Source of the DNA: Prostheceraeus crozeri
Taxonomy: Eukaryota; Platyhelminthes; Polycladida; Euryleptidae
Direction of reading: 5' to 3'
Assembly: GCA_907163375.1 (NCBI GenBank)
Contig: CAJQUW010005252.1
Coordinates: 1-64,000 of the forward strand
DNA length: 64,000 nt
Position numbers and translations under genes: made by a program. The notes beneath the pieces are model-generated. The model did not search any database. It saw only the letters and a program-made list of their open reading frames with translations, and was not told the DNA's origin. This document shows, piece after piece, positions 48,391-60,109 of the stretch. Numbering within the stretch: the stretch's first letter is position 1; every line of letters starts with the position of its first letter.

Positions 48391-49680
48391 AAGTTTATTA
48401 GCCATTAAGGCGAAACATTACATAAATGTTGATGGTGCAATGATAAAATGGAGTTTGAGCGTGTATTAAATGAATGTGAAATGATAAAATGGGATGAATG
48501 AGGAAAGTACGTTATCAGGACCGTGGCGGAGAGGAGACATTCACGAGGCTACTGAAACATCAATAAGCACAATGCTTTGAGAAATCTTTCATGGAAAATT
48601 TTAAGAGAGCATTTAGGAGAAATGCATTCAGATAGATAGATGCATCAACAGATTCAATGAGTTAAATGAAGGCATGTATAGAATGAGTCAGACGTCATGT
48701 GGACATCATGGCATATCTTAAAAGGAAACCCATCTTCATAATCAATAAATTTGCATAAATTCATCGAGCGCATATTCAATCATTATTAATATCGTTTGTC
48801 TATTTATTTGCACAATCACACACCAACAGAACTATTATTGTAAGTGTTAATAAACGAGTCAATTCTGAAGGTCCGGAGGTCATGCACAAAAGTTATACTG
48901 TAAGTTAATTCAGAAAATATTCATTGTATCAACAGTACTACTCAATAGATGTCAAAGTTTCATTGACACTCACCTGCAATCAATGTGAAAGTGATAAGGA
49001 TATTGTGATGAATGCAGATTTATTCCGGACCTTCTGACTCGTATTGGCAGTTAGTGTGGAGTGATTTGTCAAATTTCATGAAACATCTGTCTATACCAGT
49101 GATTACAATTCATGTCATTCACAATCGATTTGTCGTTAGCAATCTGTCAATATGCTGATCTGACGTTGTTTTATTGCTTGTTTCTATTTGCACTTTCTAC
49201 GTAATGGAGACCAACGTCGATTGTTAATTTGATTTAGATATCTATGTTTGGCACTAGCATTTGGTGAAATCATGTTTGATCTACGTACGTTATTTCACAA
49301 CTTTCGGCATAGAGATATCGGTCCACTTTTCAATGCAAAACTATGGAATGTATCGACTGTCAATCTTACAGACTATAGATATCTGAGTCAGCACTGCCAT
49401 CAATAGACACATCAATCTAAATCATTTCTAGTTCTATGCACACGATAGAGTGGGCAACTTTATCATTAAATCTATGCAGCTGCCAGCAAACGACTATCGA
49501 AATTATGTGAAGTCAATTGTTATTATCTTTGTCTATGCAATTTCTATGCAATGTCTTCTGCAATGCTAACTCATTTGAGATATCTATGCTGCAAGAGTGA
49601 GGTATACACATTACCAAGAAAATATTTCAATTTCTATGCACATAAAGCGACAATTTCGTCACAGCTATCTACATAAATTT
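48391..49680. other. Intergenic stretch, may include the 3' part of the LINE
   Basis: No gene is supported. The word TCTATG, mostly as TCTATGCA, recurs about nine times between 49240 and 49640, which may reflect a decayed tandem repeat. The LINE frame to the right runs on the minus strand towards this stretch, so its 3' untranslated part may lie here. I see no T-run marking a poly(A) tail. Confidence 0.5.
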
Positions 49681-52600
49681 CTAGGATTCTCTTATTTCAG
49701 ATGCTTGTTGTATATAATTTGCAAGAGATTTCATCTGTTGGAGATTTAGCATGTCCATGGCTGCATAGAAATGTACACTATCATCGGTTTCTAGAAAAGG
49801 TATTAGAAGACTTCTGACGTCTGCATACTTCGGACAGCAAGAGATGAAGTGTTTTATGTCTTCTATTTCTTCAGAGCTACAATTTGGGCAAAGACACTCA
49901 TCGTAAGATTGTCTGTTATTGTATCTGCCGACTTCAGTGACAAGATTGTGGTTAAAAGTTCTCATCTTTAAAATAGGCATGATTATTTTATCATCATTTG
50001 TTTGATTTAGATATTGTTTTAAGTTGCATTCAAAGCGGCATAGTTGTAAATATTTTAAACCTCGATTGCTACTTCTTGCACTTTCAATCCATTGCTGTCT
50101 AAAATATTCATTTAAACGATTATTTATCAAATTCTTGTAACTATTCCGCGTTCTGTGGTTCAAGTTCATTGATTCAATTTGATTGAGTTCGTCATTATTG
50201 AAATGAAGATTATCTATTAATTTGAGCATTCTGGTAGTCCATGTGCTACGGTAGCTAGGAAGGTTTGAATACTTATATATTGAATCAAATACTTTTCTTA
50301 CTAATTGATGCTCATCAGTTCGATTCAATTTCAACCAGTAATTTAAAGCTGCTTTATAAAAATAAAATTCTATCGGTTTAATTCCAAATTCTCCTATAAT
50401 GCAATACGTCGGCGTTGTACGTTTCAAATGGTAAAATTTTTTGAAACACTGTACTTGTATTTTGTTTAATTCTTTAAGGTTTTTATCAAAATAGAATTCA
50501 GCTCCATATTTCATTTTTGATATTGTCAACATTTCAAATGAATTTCGCAGAATTTCTCCATCAACATAGCCAAATTCTTTTAGAGCTTTTACTGTTATAC
50601 ATGCTGATACTTTTCCTCGTTTTCCTAATTCTTCAATATGCTTCCTGTCATTTTTTGAAAAGAATACACCCAGGTATTTGTATTCGTCTACTACTTCAAT
50701 GGAATGTACATTTTCTTTCATGGTGATATTAAATTCTTTATATTTGTTTACGTCGTTATATATCATAATTTTAGTTTTTTCATAGTTAATGCTCAGACAA
50801 TTTTCATGGCAATAATTTTGAACAATTTGAATTTGGCATGCCAGCCCTTCTTTTGTACGGCTCATAAGTAGTATATCGTCAGCATAAATTAATGATGCAA
50901 TCTTCATTTCGGCAATTTCGATGGCATCAATATCTTTATTTTTGTCTAATTTTGACAGAAGATCATTAATATATAGGCAAAATAGGGTAGGCGAGAGACT
51001 GTCGCCTTGAGGTATTCCATTTTGTAGCCTAAATTCTTCGCTTTCATTTCCACTGAATAAAATTTTATAAGTTTTATCATTGAGCATGTTCTGTAGTAGC
51101 GATAGAAATCTTCCTTCTGGTAGCATATGTCTCAGTTTATATATTAGTCTATCTTTTGGGATGCTGTCAAATGCCTTCGATAAATCAATGAAACAAAGAT
51201 ATAGTGATTCTTTAATGTTTTTGTGTATCTGTATTATTTCTTTTAATAGCCATATACAGTCCAATGTGGAATTCTCTTTACGAAAACCTATCTGAGACTG
51301 GTGCAAAATGTCATGCTTAGCAATCCACTTATTGATACGATTGTTGAAAATTTTTGTCATAAGTTTTTCAAGGCAGGAAGATAGGTTGATAAATCTGTAT
51401 GATTGCGCTTGATTTTTATCTCCTTTTTTGTATATTGGGGTTGTCCAGCTCAGGTTCCAAGGAGTTATTTCATTAATTAGAATTTGGTTAAACATGTTTT
51501 CTAGTATATATAAAGTATCGTCAATATTTTTCTTCAACATCTCATAGACTACGTTATCTGGTCCACTAGCTTTTGAATTGTTCATATTCTTTAATGAATA
51601 CATTATTTCGTCTTTCGTAATACTCATGTTGAGATATTCATCATCACATACGACATTAAATGTTTCCGTCACTATTTCCAGGGATAGTTCTTTATTTCTT
51701 TCCGTCAAAATCTTATCATTTGATTCCAATTCTTCCTTAAATTCAGTTACTGTTAGAATTGTCTTCGGATGCTTTTTAATTTTGCTGTTTTTATTATTTA
51801 TCAGTTGCCAGTATTTTTCACTATCATTTCTATTTTTTGCTTCCTTCAGATCGTTTAACTTAAGCGATTGCAGTTTTCGCTTTTCTTTCCTAATTTCGAT
51901 GCTTAATGTTTTCTTCGTATTCAGCATCCGTATTAAATTATCTTCAGTCTTATTAATTTTCCATTTTTCTACAGATGCTTTATACTCTTGTCTAATTCTT
52001 CGAGTTTCAAGGGTATATTTTGTCTGCATGCTAGATCCACTTGTCATTTTAGATGCTTCTTTAGCATTATGAATGAATCGTTTGTAGATTTCATTTTGAT
52101 TGGCATTATGAACATTGATGTCGTTTATCAGTTTATTACAATTAGTCCGAAATTCTTCAAAGTTGAACTTAGTTTCGCACTCTTTATTCCATTTGAAGGG
52201 TTTTACCTTCTTCATTACGCGCTTATGGCCATCAGCAACTTTTTTATCAATTTTATTCTGCAATTTTATATTTATTTCGATACACATGGGTACGTGGTCA
52301 GTGTATAATCTTGGTTCCATAATCTCGAAGGCATTCAGACAACTAACTATAGATTGTGATATCATAACATAATCAATGACAGATTTGCTTATCTTAGTAT
52401 TGCGCGTTCTATAAAAAGTGCATTTTCCTTCCTCATATCGACCGTTTGCTATCACAAGCGAGGTGTCATTACAAAATTCAATAAGCTCTCTTCCAAATTT
52501 GTTAATGGCAGTGTCATCAGATACTCTATGAGGAATGTCTAAGAATTCATTGTCGTTCAGAGAGCCGATTCTCCCATTTAGGTCACCGATCATGATTACG

Positions 52601-53118
52601 TTTTTCATTTTATACTGATATATGTATTCTCTTATTTTATTTAGGAAGTTTTCTTCAACATGCTTCGATTCACGGTTGTCACGATAACACAGTATGATGA
52701 ACAGGTCTTTGATGTCTATCCAAGATTTATTACATAATTTCATTATAATTAAATTTCCATTTTCCGACACTATTTTCGTTGCATTTGTACAATCGGCATT
52801 CTCTCTGAGAAACATGGAAACTCCTTTAACGTTTCTGCCTAGGATATTATCCCTCCTGCAACATGAATGATGAGCATCATAAGAGTCTATGTTAATCGGT
52901 TCATTTTCAAAATCAAGATGGGTTTCCGCTAAACAGATGATATCCGAATTATTGATATCAGCTACAAAATCAGTGTCATCTATTTTATGTTTCGTTAGGC
53001 CATTGATGTTGACATAGAAAAATTTTAACGTTTTTCTTAACGTTAACGTTCTACTGTCATCATTCTTATCGTGTTCATCATTATCAGATACATTTGTCTC
53101 CTCTCTTATCATTATCAT
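49681..53118 (-). CDS. APE-type LINE polyprotein, uninterrupted 1145 residues
   Basis: One open frame encodes an endonuclease and a reverse transcriptase. The APE-like domain shows VNINGL (36-41), AETHLD (64-69), GDLNGR (178-183), IDYVM (248-252) and YTDHVP (272-277), matching the catalytic Asn, Glu, Asp and His positions of the family. The RT shows GPDNVVYEML (519-528), motif A FIDLSKAFD (643-651), motif B GIPQGDSLSP (701-710) and motif C YADD (745-748). A C-terminal Cys/His cluster CPNC...HFISC begins near 1077. The proteins of this class nick DNA and prime reverse transcription at the nick. The start at 53118 is the first ATG and sits about 30 residues before the endonuclease. No ORF1 is seen upstream. 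The clade is unresolved. Intactness suggests recent insertion. Confidence 0.9.
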   Translation of the reverse strand: MIMIREETNVSDNDEHDKNDDSRTLTLRKTLKFFYVNINGLTKHKIDDTDFVADINNSDIICLAETHLDFENEPINIDSYDAHHSCCRRDNILGRNVKGVSMFLRENADCTNATKIVSENGNLIIMKLCNKSWIDIKDLFIILCYRDNRESKHVEENFLNKIREYIYQYKMKNVIMIGDLNGRIGSLNDNEFLDIPHRVSDDTAINKFGRELIEFCNDTSLVIANGRYEEGKCTFYRTRNTKISKSVIDYVMISQSIVSCLNAFEIMEPRLYTDHVPMCIEINIKLQNKIDKKVADGHKRVMKKVKPFKWNKECETKFNFEEFRTNCNKLINDINVHNANQNEIYKRFIHNAKEASKMTSGSSMQTKYTLETRRIRQEYKASVEKWKINKTEDNLIRMLNTKKTLSIEIRKEKRKLQSLKLNDLKEAKNRNDSEKYWQLINNKNSKIKKHPKTILTVTEFKEELESNDKILTERNKELSLEIVTETFNVVCDDEYLNMSITKDEIMYSLKNMNNSKASGPDNVVYEMLKKNIDDTLYILENMFNQILINEITPWNLSWTTPIYKKGDKNQAQSYRFINLSSCLEKLMTKIFNNRINKWIAKHDILHQSQIGFRKENSTLDCIWLLKEIIQIHKNIKESLYLCFIDLSKAFDSIPKDRLIYKLRHMLPEGRFLSLLQNMLNDKTYKILFSGNESEEFRLQNGIPQGDSLSPTLFCLYINDLLSKLDKNKDIDAIEIAEMKIASLIYADDILLMSRTKEGLACQIQIVQNYCHENCLSINYEKTKIMIYNDVNKYKEFNITMKENVHSIEVVDEYKYLGVFFSKNDRKHIEELGKRGKVSACITVKALKEFGYVDGEILRNSFEMLTISKMKYGAEFYFDKNLKELNKIQVQCFKKFYHLKRTTPTYCIIGEFGIKPIEFYFYKAALNYWLKLNRTDEHQLVRKVFDSIYKYSNLPSYRSTWTTRMLKLIDNLHFNNDELNQIESMNLNHRTRNSYKNLINNRLNEYFRQQWIESARSSNRGLKYLQLCRFECNLKQYLNQTNDDKIIMPILKMRTFNHNLVTEVGRYNNRQSYDECLCPNCSSEEIEDIKHFISCCPKYADVRSLLIPFLETDDSVHFYAAMDMLNLQQMKSLANYIQQASEIRES

Positions 53119-53203
53119 TATCTATTCTTTTCATCTAATCTCTCTATTCATCATTATCAGATACGACGGAATCGAGTGCGGCTGGCGGGACTGCGACTGA
53201 TCT

Positions 53204-53256
53204 CTCTCTTTCTCCTCTCTCTCCTCTCTCTCTTTCTCCTCTCTCTCCTCTCTCTC

Positions 53257-53307
<51 letters not shown>
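53204..53307. repeat. CT/GA-rich microsatellite at the 5' side of the LINE
   Basis: Plus-strand (CT)n with CC breaks, about 100 bp. On the LINE strand it is GA-rich and lies about 90-190 bp upstream of the start codon. Between the two, the words TCATCATTATCAGATAC occur twice (about 53084 and 53149), a 64-65-bp imperfect tandem repeat overlapping the beginning of the LINE frame. The tract may bound the insertion or belong to the 5' untranslated part. Confidence 0.85.
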
Positions 53308-53309
<2 letters not shown>

Positions 53310-54219
53310 GCAACTATTCTTGAATACTGAGAAATGCAGTTTCACGAAACTCCCACAGATGCGTTTGGACCGCATTGTAGACTCTGTGATGAGATTGCAA
53401 ACTGAAGTTATTCGAATTCCTTGCATTAAAATGTGCAGTCTTGCATTTCATCTTGAACGCATCCGATTGACAAGCATTTGATGGAGAAAACTGTTGAGTT
53501 GATATCATTTTTCGTAGAGTTCTGCGATGGCTCGGAAAATGTAGAACATCAATCACTGTCGAGTGTCTCATGAGCTAATCTGAATTCTTCGCCTTTCATC
53601 CCGAATCTAATGTGTTTTTACTCGAAATCCATCCAACTTCATTTGTTCTTCTAATTTGACATACAATCATCTCAAACCCGTTGCATGTTTCCATGCGAGT
53701 CATAAGGTTGATGATCAGTTGGCAATTTCTGCTTATGAGAGAGCTGCTGCTACAAGACATATTGTCGCACAGAGAGAATTCAGAGAATTCATCGTCATGT
53801 TGATATGAACTTGAATGAATCTGTAGTAAAAGGTTGTAGACCTTATTTGATTGATCAATTAATGATAAATCCACCAGTAGAGAGGATCTTTGTTTATCCA
53901 GGCCCTCGTATGGAATTCAGGTGAATATAATGAAGGGAACTGATTGACAAATAAATGAATGAACAAGTAAATTCGACTCATCTGTTCACCTTCTATTGCA
54001 GCGAATTTCGAACTAATCAGCTCTTCTCTTGAGATACGCAATTAGCAAGTTAGTGAAATTTCGACGGGCATTCATTAAATATCACTTTAAACACACTACT
54101 GACAAATCGCCTAACTTTAAAATAAGGCCTAGGCCTGCAATAATTAATAAATGCTGCTTTTTCCAAACATAATGTAAATAGAATCATTAAATATTGAGTT
54201 GCATCCTCAGTTGAAAAAT
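53308..54219. other. Intergenic stretch, nothing recognised
   Basis: Several overlapping short frames in both directions, none with a domain or conserved feature. No RNA gene was recognised. Confidence 0.5.
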
Positions 54220-54591
54220 GGAAACAGACTTTAATAGCTGCCATTTCATCCAATATCAGGAATCATCAGCAGGCCTAGTTCACATCTCTCACAGGGAACA
54301 GACTTTAATAGCTGCCATTTCATCCAATATCAGGAATCATCAGCAGGCCTAGTTCACATCTCTCACAGGGAACAGACTTTAATAGCTGCCATTTCATCCA
54401 ATATCAGAAATCATCAGCAGGCCTAGTTCACATCTCTCACAGGGAACAGACTTTAATAGCTGCCATTTCATCCAATATCAGGAATCATCAGCAGGCCTAG
54501 TTCACATCTCTCACAGGGAACAGACTTGAATAGCTGCCATTTCCTCCAATATCAAGAATCATCAGCAGGCCTAGTTTACATCTCTCAACAT
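54220..54591. repeat. Five tandem 74-bp repeats
   Basis: A unit beginning GGAACAGACTTTAATAGC and including AATCATCAGCAGGCCTAG recurs at 54220, 54295, 54369, 54443 and 54517. The middle copies are almost identical and the outer two more diverged. No coding sense. Confidence 0.93.
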
Positions 54592-54602
54592 CGACACAAC
54601 TC

Positions 54603-54807
54603 CTTATTTAAAGTTGCAGCCATACCCGGGTAAATGTGAGATTTGCAATTAGGAAGTTAGTTTGCCTGAAATAATTTATTAATTTTCTCATTTTTTGTTG
54701 CAGTCAGCGGTGAATACCCGTGAATATAGCAGTTTGCATTTAATGAAATTTCACTAACTTGTGAATTGCAAATATCAAATTCACCCAGATATGACTACAA
54801 CTTTAAG
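54603..54807. repeat. Short inverted-repeat element
   Basis: CTTATTTAAAGTTGCAGCCA at the left is mirrored by the inverse of CTTAAAGTTGTAGTCATA at the right. Both arms go on with GGGT, then TTTGCAATT and AAGTTAGT. A related fragment (GCAATTAGCAAGTTAGTGAA) lies at 54040. It looks like a small MITE or its remains, and no clear target duplication was seen. Confidence 0.6.
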
Positions 54808-55813
54808 ACTGCAGTGCACCGCACGTCATCGGGCCCAAGAGAATATTGATGTCATTGACACTGATTGGCCAACCAATGTTTTAGTTTGGACAGATTTGTC
54901 AATGTAATTAAATAGCCTGTAGGATTACTTAAACGGGGGAGCGGGGCGTTGAACAAAACGTGCAGAAGGCTTATCATGGCTTAAGGGAGATGAGAGAGCT
55001 CACATAGTAAAGTCATGATGAATGGAGTATAAAAGACTTGTGTAATAGCGGATTGCATATTTATCACACAACGATTGCATGTTTATGAGAATCGAGAATG
55101 AATGTGATCTGTTTACTTGTTGTGATCGGAAAAGGCACAGATTGATGTACAGGATTTGTTTACATGTGCGGATCACAAAAAGCATACTGTATTTATATGG
55201 ATTGGATGAGTTTACATGTGGGAAATGCAACATTTGCATGATGTTTGACTTATCTTTTTGACATATCTTTCCAGACATATTATCATTACCTATTGAGTAT
55301 TTTCTCAGCGTGTGGGACCCGGCTCGTCTGTGTTTGAGTGTTCAGCATAGGGGTCGAAACACAACTACATGTAGACGAGTATTGGTCAAAGTATTGTATT
55401 GCAAATCATATCATTGTGGATGAAGACAAGTTGAAGAGCAAAGGAAGAAATGTTGAATTTCATGAAGATAGCAAATAGATTCAAGACAAGAAATAGTATT
55501 TTCCATGTGTAGTCTTAGGGATAGTGTGTAGCACCAGTTCGTTTGTATTCGGTGTAGTAGAGTGTCATTGTAGTTCTATTGTTTACCTCCATTATCCACT
55601 TTCCACTTATCCACCTTGTGCAGTGTCAGATCTAGTGTAGCATTAGTTCACTCATAATCGGTGTAGTAGTATCATTGTATTTCCATGTTTTACCTCAACT
55701 TTTCCAATTTTTATCATTCGGTCTCCTGTTGTTTTATATTATCCATTTTTAATTTCCTTAACCTATGGTGACCATTGTCCTATTCTATTTCCACTATCAG
55801 CATCTGTAGTAGG
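54808..55813. other. Intergenic stretch with a diverged tandem repeat
   Basis: No gene is supported. Around 55515-55600 and 55635-55710 two diverged units share TAGTGTAGCA/TAGTGTGTAGCA, TCGGTGTAGTAG and a TTTACCTC word at a spacing near 120 bp. The rest is not recognised. Confidence 0.5.
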
Positions 55814-55815
55814 TA

Positions 55816-57221
55816 CAGCCAAAAATAACCGAACCGAAAGCATAAGACATTTTGATATCTATTAATTCGCAATCTCCATGATTGCTTTGCATGGTTCATC
55901 GCTCTCTATGAATGTCAATCAGTTCACAATGCACAAAATTGAGAGAGAAATCGATCAATTTCGCTTTCTATGAACATCTTGAATCTGCAATGTACAAAAT
56001 CTGAAACTAGATAGAGATCGATTGATTCATTCAAATATTAGAGACATGGAAAGTCGCCGTACATTGACTACAGCAGAGCAAGTGTTTGTGATTAGACGGT
56101 ATTATGAAAGTGGTCATAGCTGCAAACATGTTCAAGATGACTGGGTTGATGAATTTCAGTCAGCGAAACCGTCCAAATCGACAATGCACGATCTTATTTC
56201 AAAGTTCAACAATACTGGTTCAGTTGTGAACAGAAAACAATCTGGCCTACCTGTATCTATGCGCACTGACGAAAACAAGGACTTGGTCGCTGCCGCTTTT
56301 ACAGCCAGTTCCACTGAAGCTCATCGTCTTCATGTCATATGGGAGTATGCAACGTACGCTAGTGGATATTGGCTTGAAGCCCTACAAACCACATTTGCTG
56401 CATAAGCTGAATGAAGACGATCCGGACAGACGCCTACAATTTTGTGAAACGTTCCTTAGCTTTACTGACATGTATCCGGATTTTGTGGACAGCATCTTGT
56501 GGTCAGATGAAGCCACTTTCAAAACCAATGGACACGTTAATCGACACAACTCCGTCTATTGGTGCGACACGAATCCATTCGAGATTCTACAGAAGGACGT
56601 TAATGCTCCTGGAATCACTGTTTGGTGCGGATTGTGTTCTTCTGGCCTTGTTGGACCATATTTCTTCGAAGGGACTGTTAGTGGTGAATCCTATTTGAAG
56701 TTGCTAAAGGAGCAGGTATGGCCAATCCTTTCTGAATGAGAGGATGTTCACAACCTCTACTTTCAACAGGACGGGCCCCCGCCTCATTACGCTTTGAAGG
56801 TTCGTGAGTGGTTGGATGAGCACTTCCCTGGGCGCTGGTTTGGTCGCCGTGGACCCGTCGAGTGGCCGGCCCGATCATCGGATCTGACCCCTCCCGATTT
56901 CTTCTTGTGGGGGTAATTAAAAATTCAGTTTACGGGAACCGCCCAAGATCAATCGCTGATCTGAGGGCGTCAATCCAAAACGCTTGTGATCTTATTACTC
57001 TTGCACTCTGTGCAAAAGTGTGTCGCAGTGTTGTCTCACGCTACGTGGAATGTGTCAAGGCTGAGGGCCACCATTTCGAATAGTTAAGAACATGAATGCA
57101 CGTCATGTCTTCTGGGGTTCGGTTATTGATGTATTGACTAATTGCTTGTCAATATAAATACATGTGATGTTCACTATATTTTTTGCTTTATTTTGGGTTC
57201 GGTTATCTTTGGATCACACAG
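55816..57221 (+). mobile_element. Mariner-type DNA transposon, full length with TA ends
   Basis: TA at 55814-55815 and at 57222-57223 flank a 1406-bp element. The left end CAGCCAAAAATAACCGAACC matches the inverse of the right end (CCAAAGATAACCGAACC near its tip), although the right tip has about 6 bp more. A transposase with lesions fills the inside. Size and TA target fit the Tc1/mariner group. Confidence 0.82.
56046..57084 (+). pseudogene. Mariner-type transposase with DD41D-like spacing, three lesions
   Basis: The start is MESRRTLTTAEQVFVIRRYY, a helix-turn-helix region. It is followed by KPSKSTMHDLISKFNNTGSV and a linker, then LLHKLNEDDPDRRLQFCE. The catalytic domain has ILWSDEATF (first Asp), YFQQDGPPPHY (second Asp) and SSDLTPPDFFLWG (third Asp), with 41 residues between the second and the third by my count. 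The C-terminus reads SIADLRASIQNACDLI and ends GHHFE. The frame shifts near 56335, meets a TGA at 56737-56739 and shifts again near 56912, so three lesions inactivate it. The three acidic residues are all kept. The DD41D spacing suggests a less common mariner branch, which a tree would need to confirm. Confidence 0.82.
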
Positions 57222-57223
57222 TA

Positions 57224-59039
57224 TATTAGACGTCTGTTTTGAACGTGTATGCGGCAGTGTTTGGAATCTATGGTATTAGTATATTAACAGCAAGAATGAG
57301 TAGTATTACAAGTATTAAGATTTCCATTTTTACCAGATATTGGGCCAAAGCTGATCAATTTTAATTCGTTGCCACGAGAAAGCTACATTGAGTTCTTTCA
57401 AGAAGTGATTAATCCAATGGTTACAGTAGCATTGCACCTGTACACTTGCGGATTGGAGAACGCCATCAGTCCTCATTAGGACTACTTCAATTAATAATTC
57501 AAATTTGTGAGCATTATATTCTATTATAAATGGCTGCTGGGATGATTTTCATCATCGTATGAGAATTAAATGAATTATGAAAGCTTTTCCTAATCATTGG
57601 AATTCTATAGGTCGTCCTTCTTCTTGATAATCGCAAATGAAGTTAAATGGAACTTTAGAGGACCATTCATGATGGCTGATGCTTTCCGAAAATGATGCTT
57701 TTTGTTACTATTTTCCTCACAAATATCTAAATCCTACGAAGTACCATACTACTTTCCTTCATCGCAGTAGTATTGTGACACTTCCAAATTGTTTCAAAGT
57801 GTCCATCATTCAACACAGCATTTAGATAAACTTGGAGGCGAACGAAGATTGCACAAACTTGAGCATGCTGGCAACCAAATCAAAACTTTTCCGTTTTATA
57901 CTTCATTGGTCTCGATATTCAACATAACAGCCTTCGATTGTTAATCTGATTCATCAAGGGACTTGAATCAAATGAAACGTCAGTCGAGGTCACCTGATAT
58001 ATCCGGATGCGAAGCCAGTTTGATTAATGTTTTAACATAACACATACATGTATAGCCTACGTTTTAACCCCGGAAATTGAAATGTCTAGCATTTGATGCA
58101 ACACTTAGATGCAAGGCTCATTCATAGTCACAGAAATTGACAACAATAAAACCTCTAGAATGGAAGTAAAGCTTCATGCAATACACAATAGTGGCACAAA
58201 AATCGCACGCAATTTCACTTAGATACACTTGTCAACGGCTGTATCATTGGGTTAGAATCAGTCACATGTGTAAATCGAAGCTTTTCATTGATGATTCATG
58301 CCCCAACTTAGTTCCCCCGGATGTGCCGCGACCTTGAGTCAATTTCCATTCTAGTCAACTTCAGATAAACAATCAATTTCTATGTTCATAGTGGACTCGG
58401 AGACCCTCTTGTGCGGACAGAATTCTGTCTTAGATTTCTATGGAACTGTTTACATTAACCCTCACTGTTATACCCTATTCAGGTAACTTCAACGGTGGAC
58501 TGTATTACATTCTGTAACTCAAAAGTTCTGTAACTCTTCATTCTTTAACTGGAAAGTCGTGGTAGTAAACCTAGCAGATGGGTTTCATTGTTATTGTAAT
58601 AAATAGTTTTCATGCATTTGTATTCGATGGTTTCGGATTTTGTTCAAATTACAAACACACGCAGTTATGCAGTGAGAAGTACAGTCAGGCCGTTGTTGAA
58701 AGCGTGGGTTCCACGATAATTCCGCAGAGGAAAAGGTCCTCACGCCTCAAAGTTGGCACTTTGCCACGATTTTTGGTTGATTTCATTGGCTGAAGTTTGT
58801 TTGTTTGCAATGAATTAGTATTGTCTGAACTCATTTTTATTATTCTCACCTTGGTGATGACAATAAACAACTTTTAATATTTCACAAGCTAAAGTTAAAA
58901 AATTAAAATCAAGTCAATTGCTGCCTTTTTCGGTTGCATTCTTCTCATTCCAAAGGCACTGATGCATCACGCTAGTGTCAATTGAATTTACAAGGAAATG
59001 TATAAGCAATTGACAGCTAGATCATTTTAATTTTTACAC
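57224..59039. other. Intergenic stretch, nothing recognised
   Basis: 1.8 kb of AT-rich DNA without a supported gene. Frames at 58578-58793 and 58685-58870 lie on opposite strands over the same bases and show no domain. The right part may already belong to the decayed MITE copy that follows. Confidence 0.5.
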
Positions 59040-59366
59040 TTTTGAGGAAATTAACATGAATTTGACTGATCATGATAGCAATACAGAAAGAAGAATAGTA
59101 TTTCACAAAGTCTCCATGTCTTGACAACCTTGAAACTTGTTAAATTAGCAATTCGATTATTAGCATGGGTGACACCATATTTCTTTAATGCTGAGGCTTT
59201 TTAATAAGAGTACCTATTTTCTTGAGAGTGATCATATCACAACCTGCCTGTGACTGAATTAACTTTAAATTAATGTAAATGAGTCCATAGTACTATTCAG
59301 ATTCAAGAAATGGAACATAAATTTAGTGAATCATAAAATCATACCGATGAAAATTGAATTGCAGAC

Positions 59367-60100
59367 TTGAATTTTGATTTAATTTGTCAGGACGGGAGAT
59401 GCCAGCTACTCAAATATGCCGATGACATATACCTTATGTCTACTATTCGTCGTAATGACTATGTTTCGCCTCTAAATGTTGCGTTCACTGACATTCAGCT
59501 GTGGGCCAACTCAAACCTGATGCTCATAAAGAATGAAAAAAGCAAGCAAATTTTCTTCAGTAGAAACTGTAACTTTGACAATTCATCGTTTGTTATCAGT
59601 CATATCCCAGTTCAGAATCAAATGCGTATTTTAGGAATTCTCTTTGATGACTCTCTAAAGTGGAATTCTCATATCCATGAAATTTGTAAAAAACCTTCCT
59701 CAAAAATATACGTCTTGCGTCACAAAAGAACAACTGATTGTAATTTTTTAAAGTTGTGTCCGCAGTATCTTAGAATATTGTTCGCCCCTTTTCACCGACT
59801 TAAATGCTGGTCTGTGTAAAGAGCTAGAAAAAATTCAAAACCGTGGTCATTTTATTATTTGTGAGTCTTGGCACTGTGACTGTAGCAATTTTGTTCCTCT
59901 GTCTTATCGTCGCCTTATCATTGCTTACAAGTTATTCCTAACAATTATGGAGAATGAAAATCATGTGTTTCATCAGTTCTTGTTTACAAAAATGAAACAT
60001 TCTGGACAATTTAGGTTACCATCATTGAAGTCAACACCGTTTGAACAGTCTTTCTTTGTGACCATGTCAAAACTTTATAGTAGTGGCTTCAGATTTTAAT
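59367..60100 (+). pseudogene. LINE reverse transcriptase, C-terminal remnant
   Basis: The frame opens at the RT active site (LLKYADDIYLM) and continues FTDIQLWANSNLMLIKNEKS and MRILGILFDDSLKWNSHIHE. It shifts near 59745-59800. The next frame reads ELEKIQNRGHFIICESWHCD, PLSYRRLIIAYKLFLTIMEN and FRLPSLKSTPFEQSFFVTMS and ends SGFRF at about 60100. The order YADD, LG..D..L.W..HI, L.KIQNR and a final SFF box is that of CR1/Jockey-type LINEs. It is a dead, 5'-truncated copy. Confidence 0.75.
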
Positions 60101-60109
60101 TTTCTCATA

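Noticed and set aside
48031-48408. Serine/leucine-rich frame across the CT tract
   Set aside because: It is a direct translation of the (CT)n microsatellite.
51578-52372. Plus-strand frames opposite the long LINE frame
   Set aside because: They are shadows of the minus-strand LINE coding sequence, hydrophobic and without recognisable domains.
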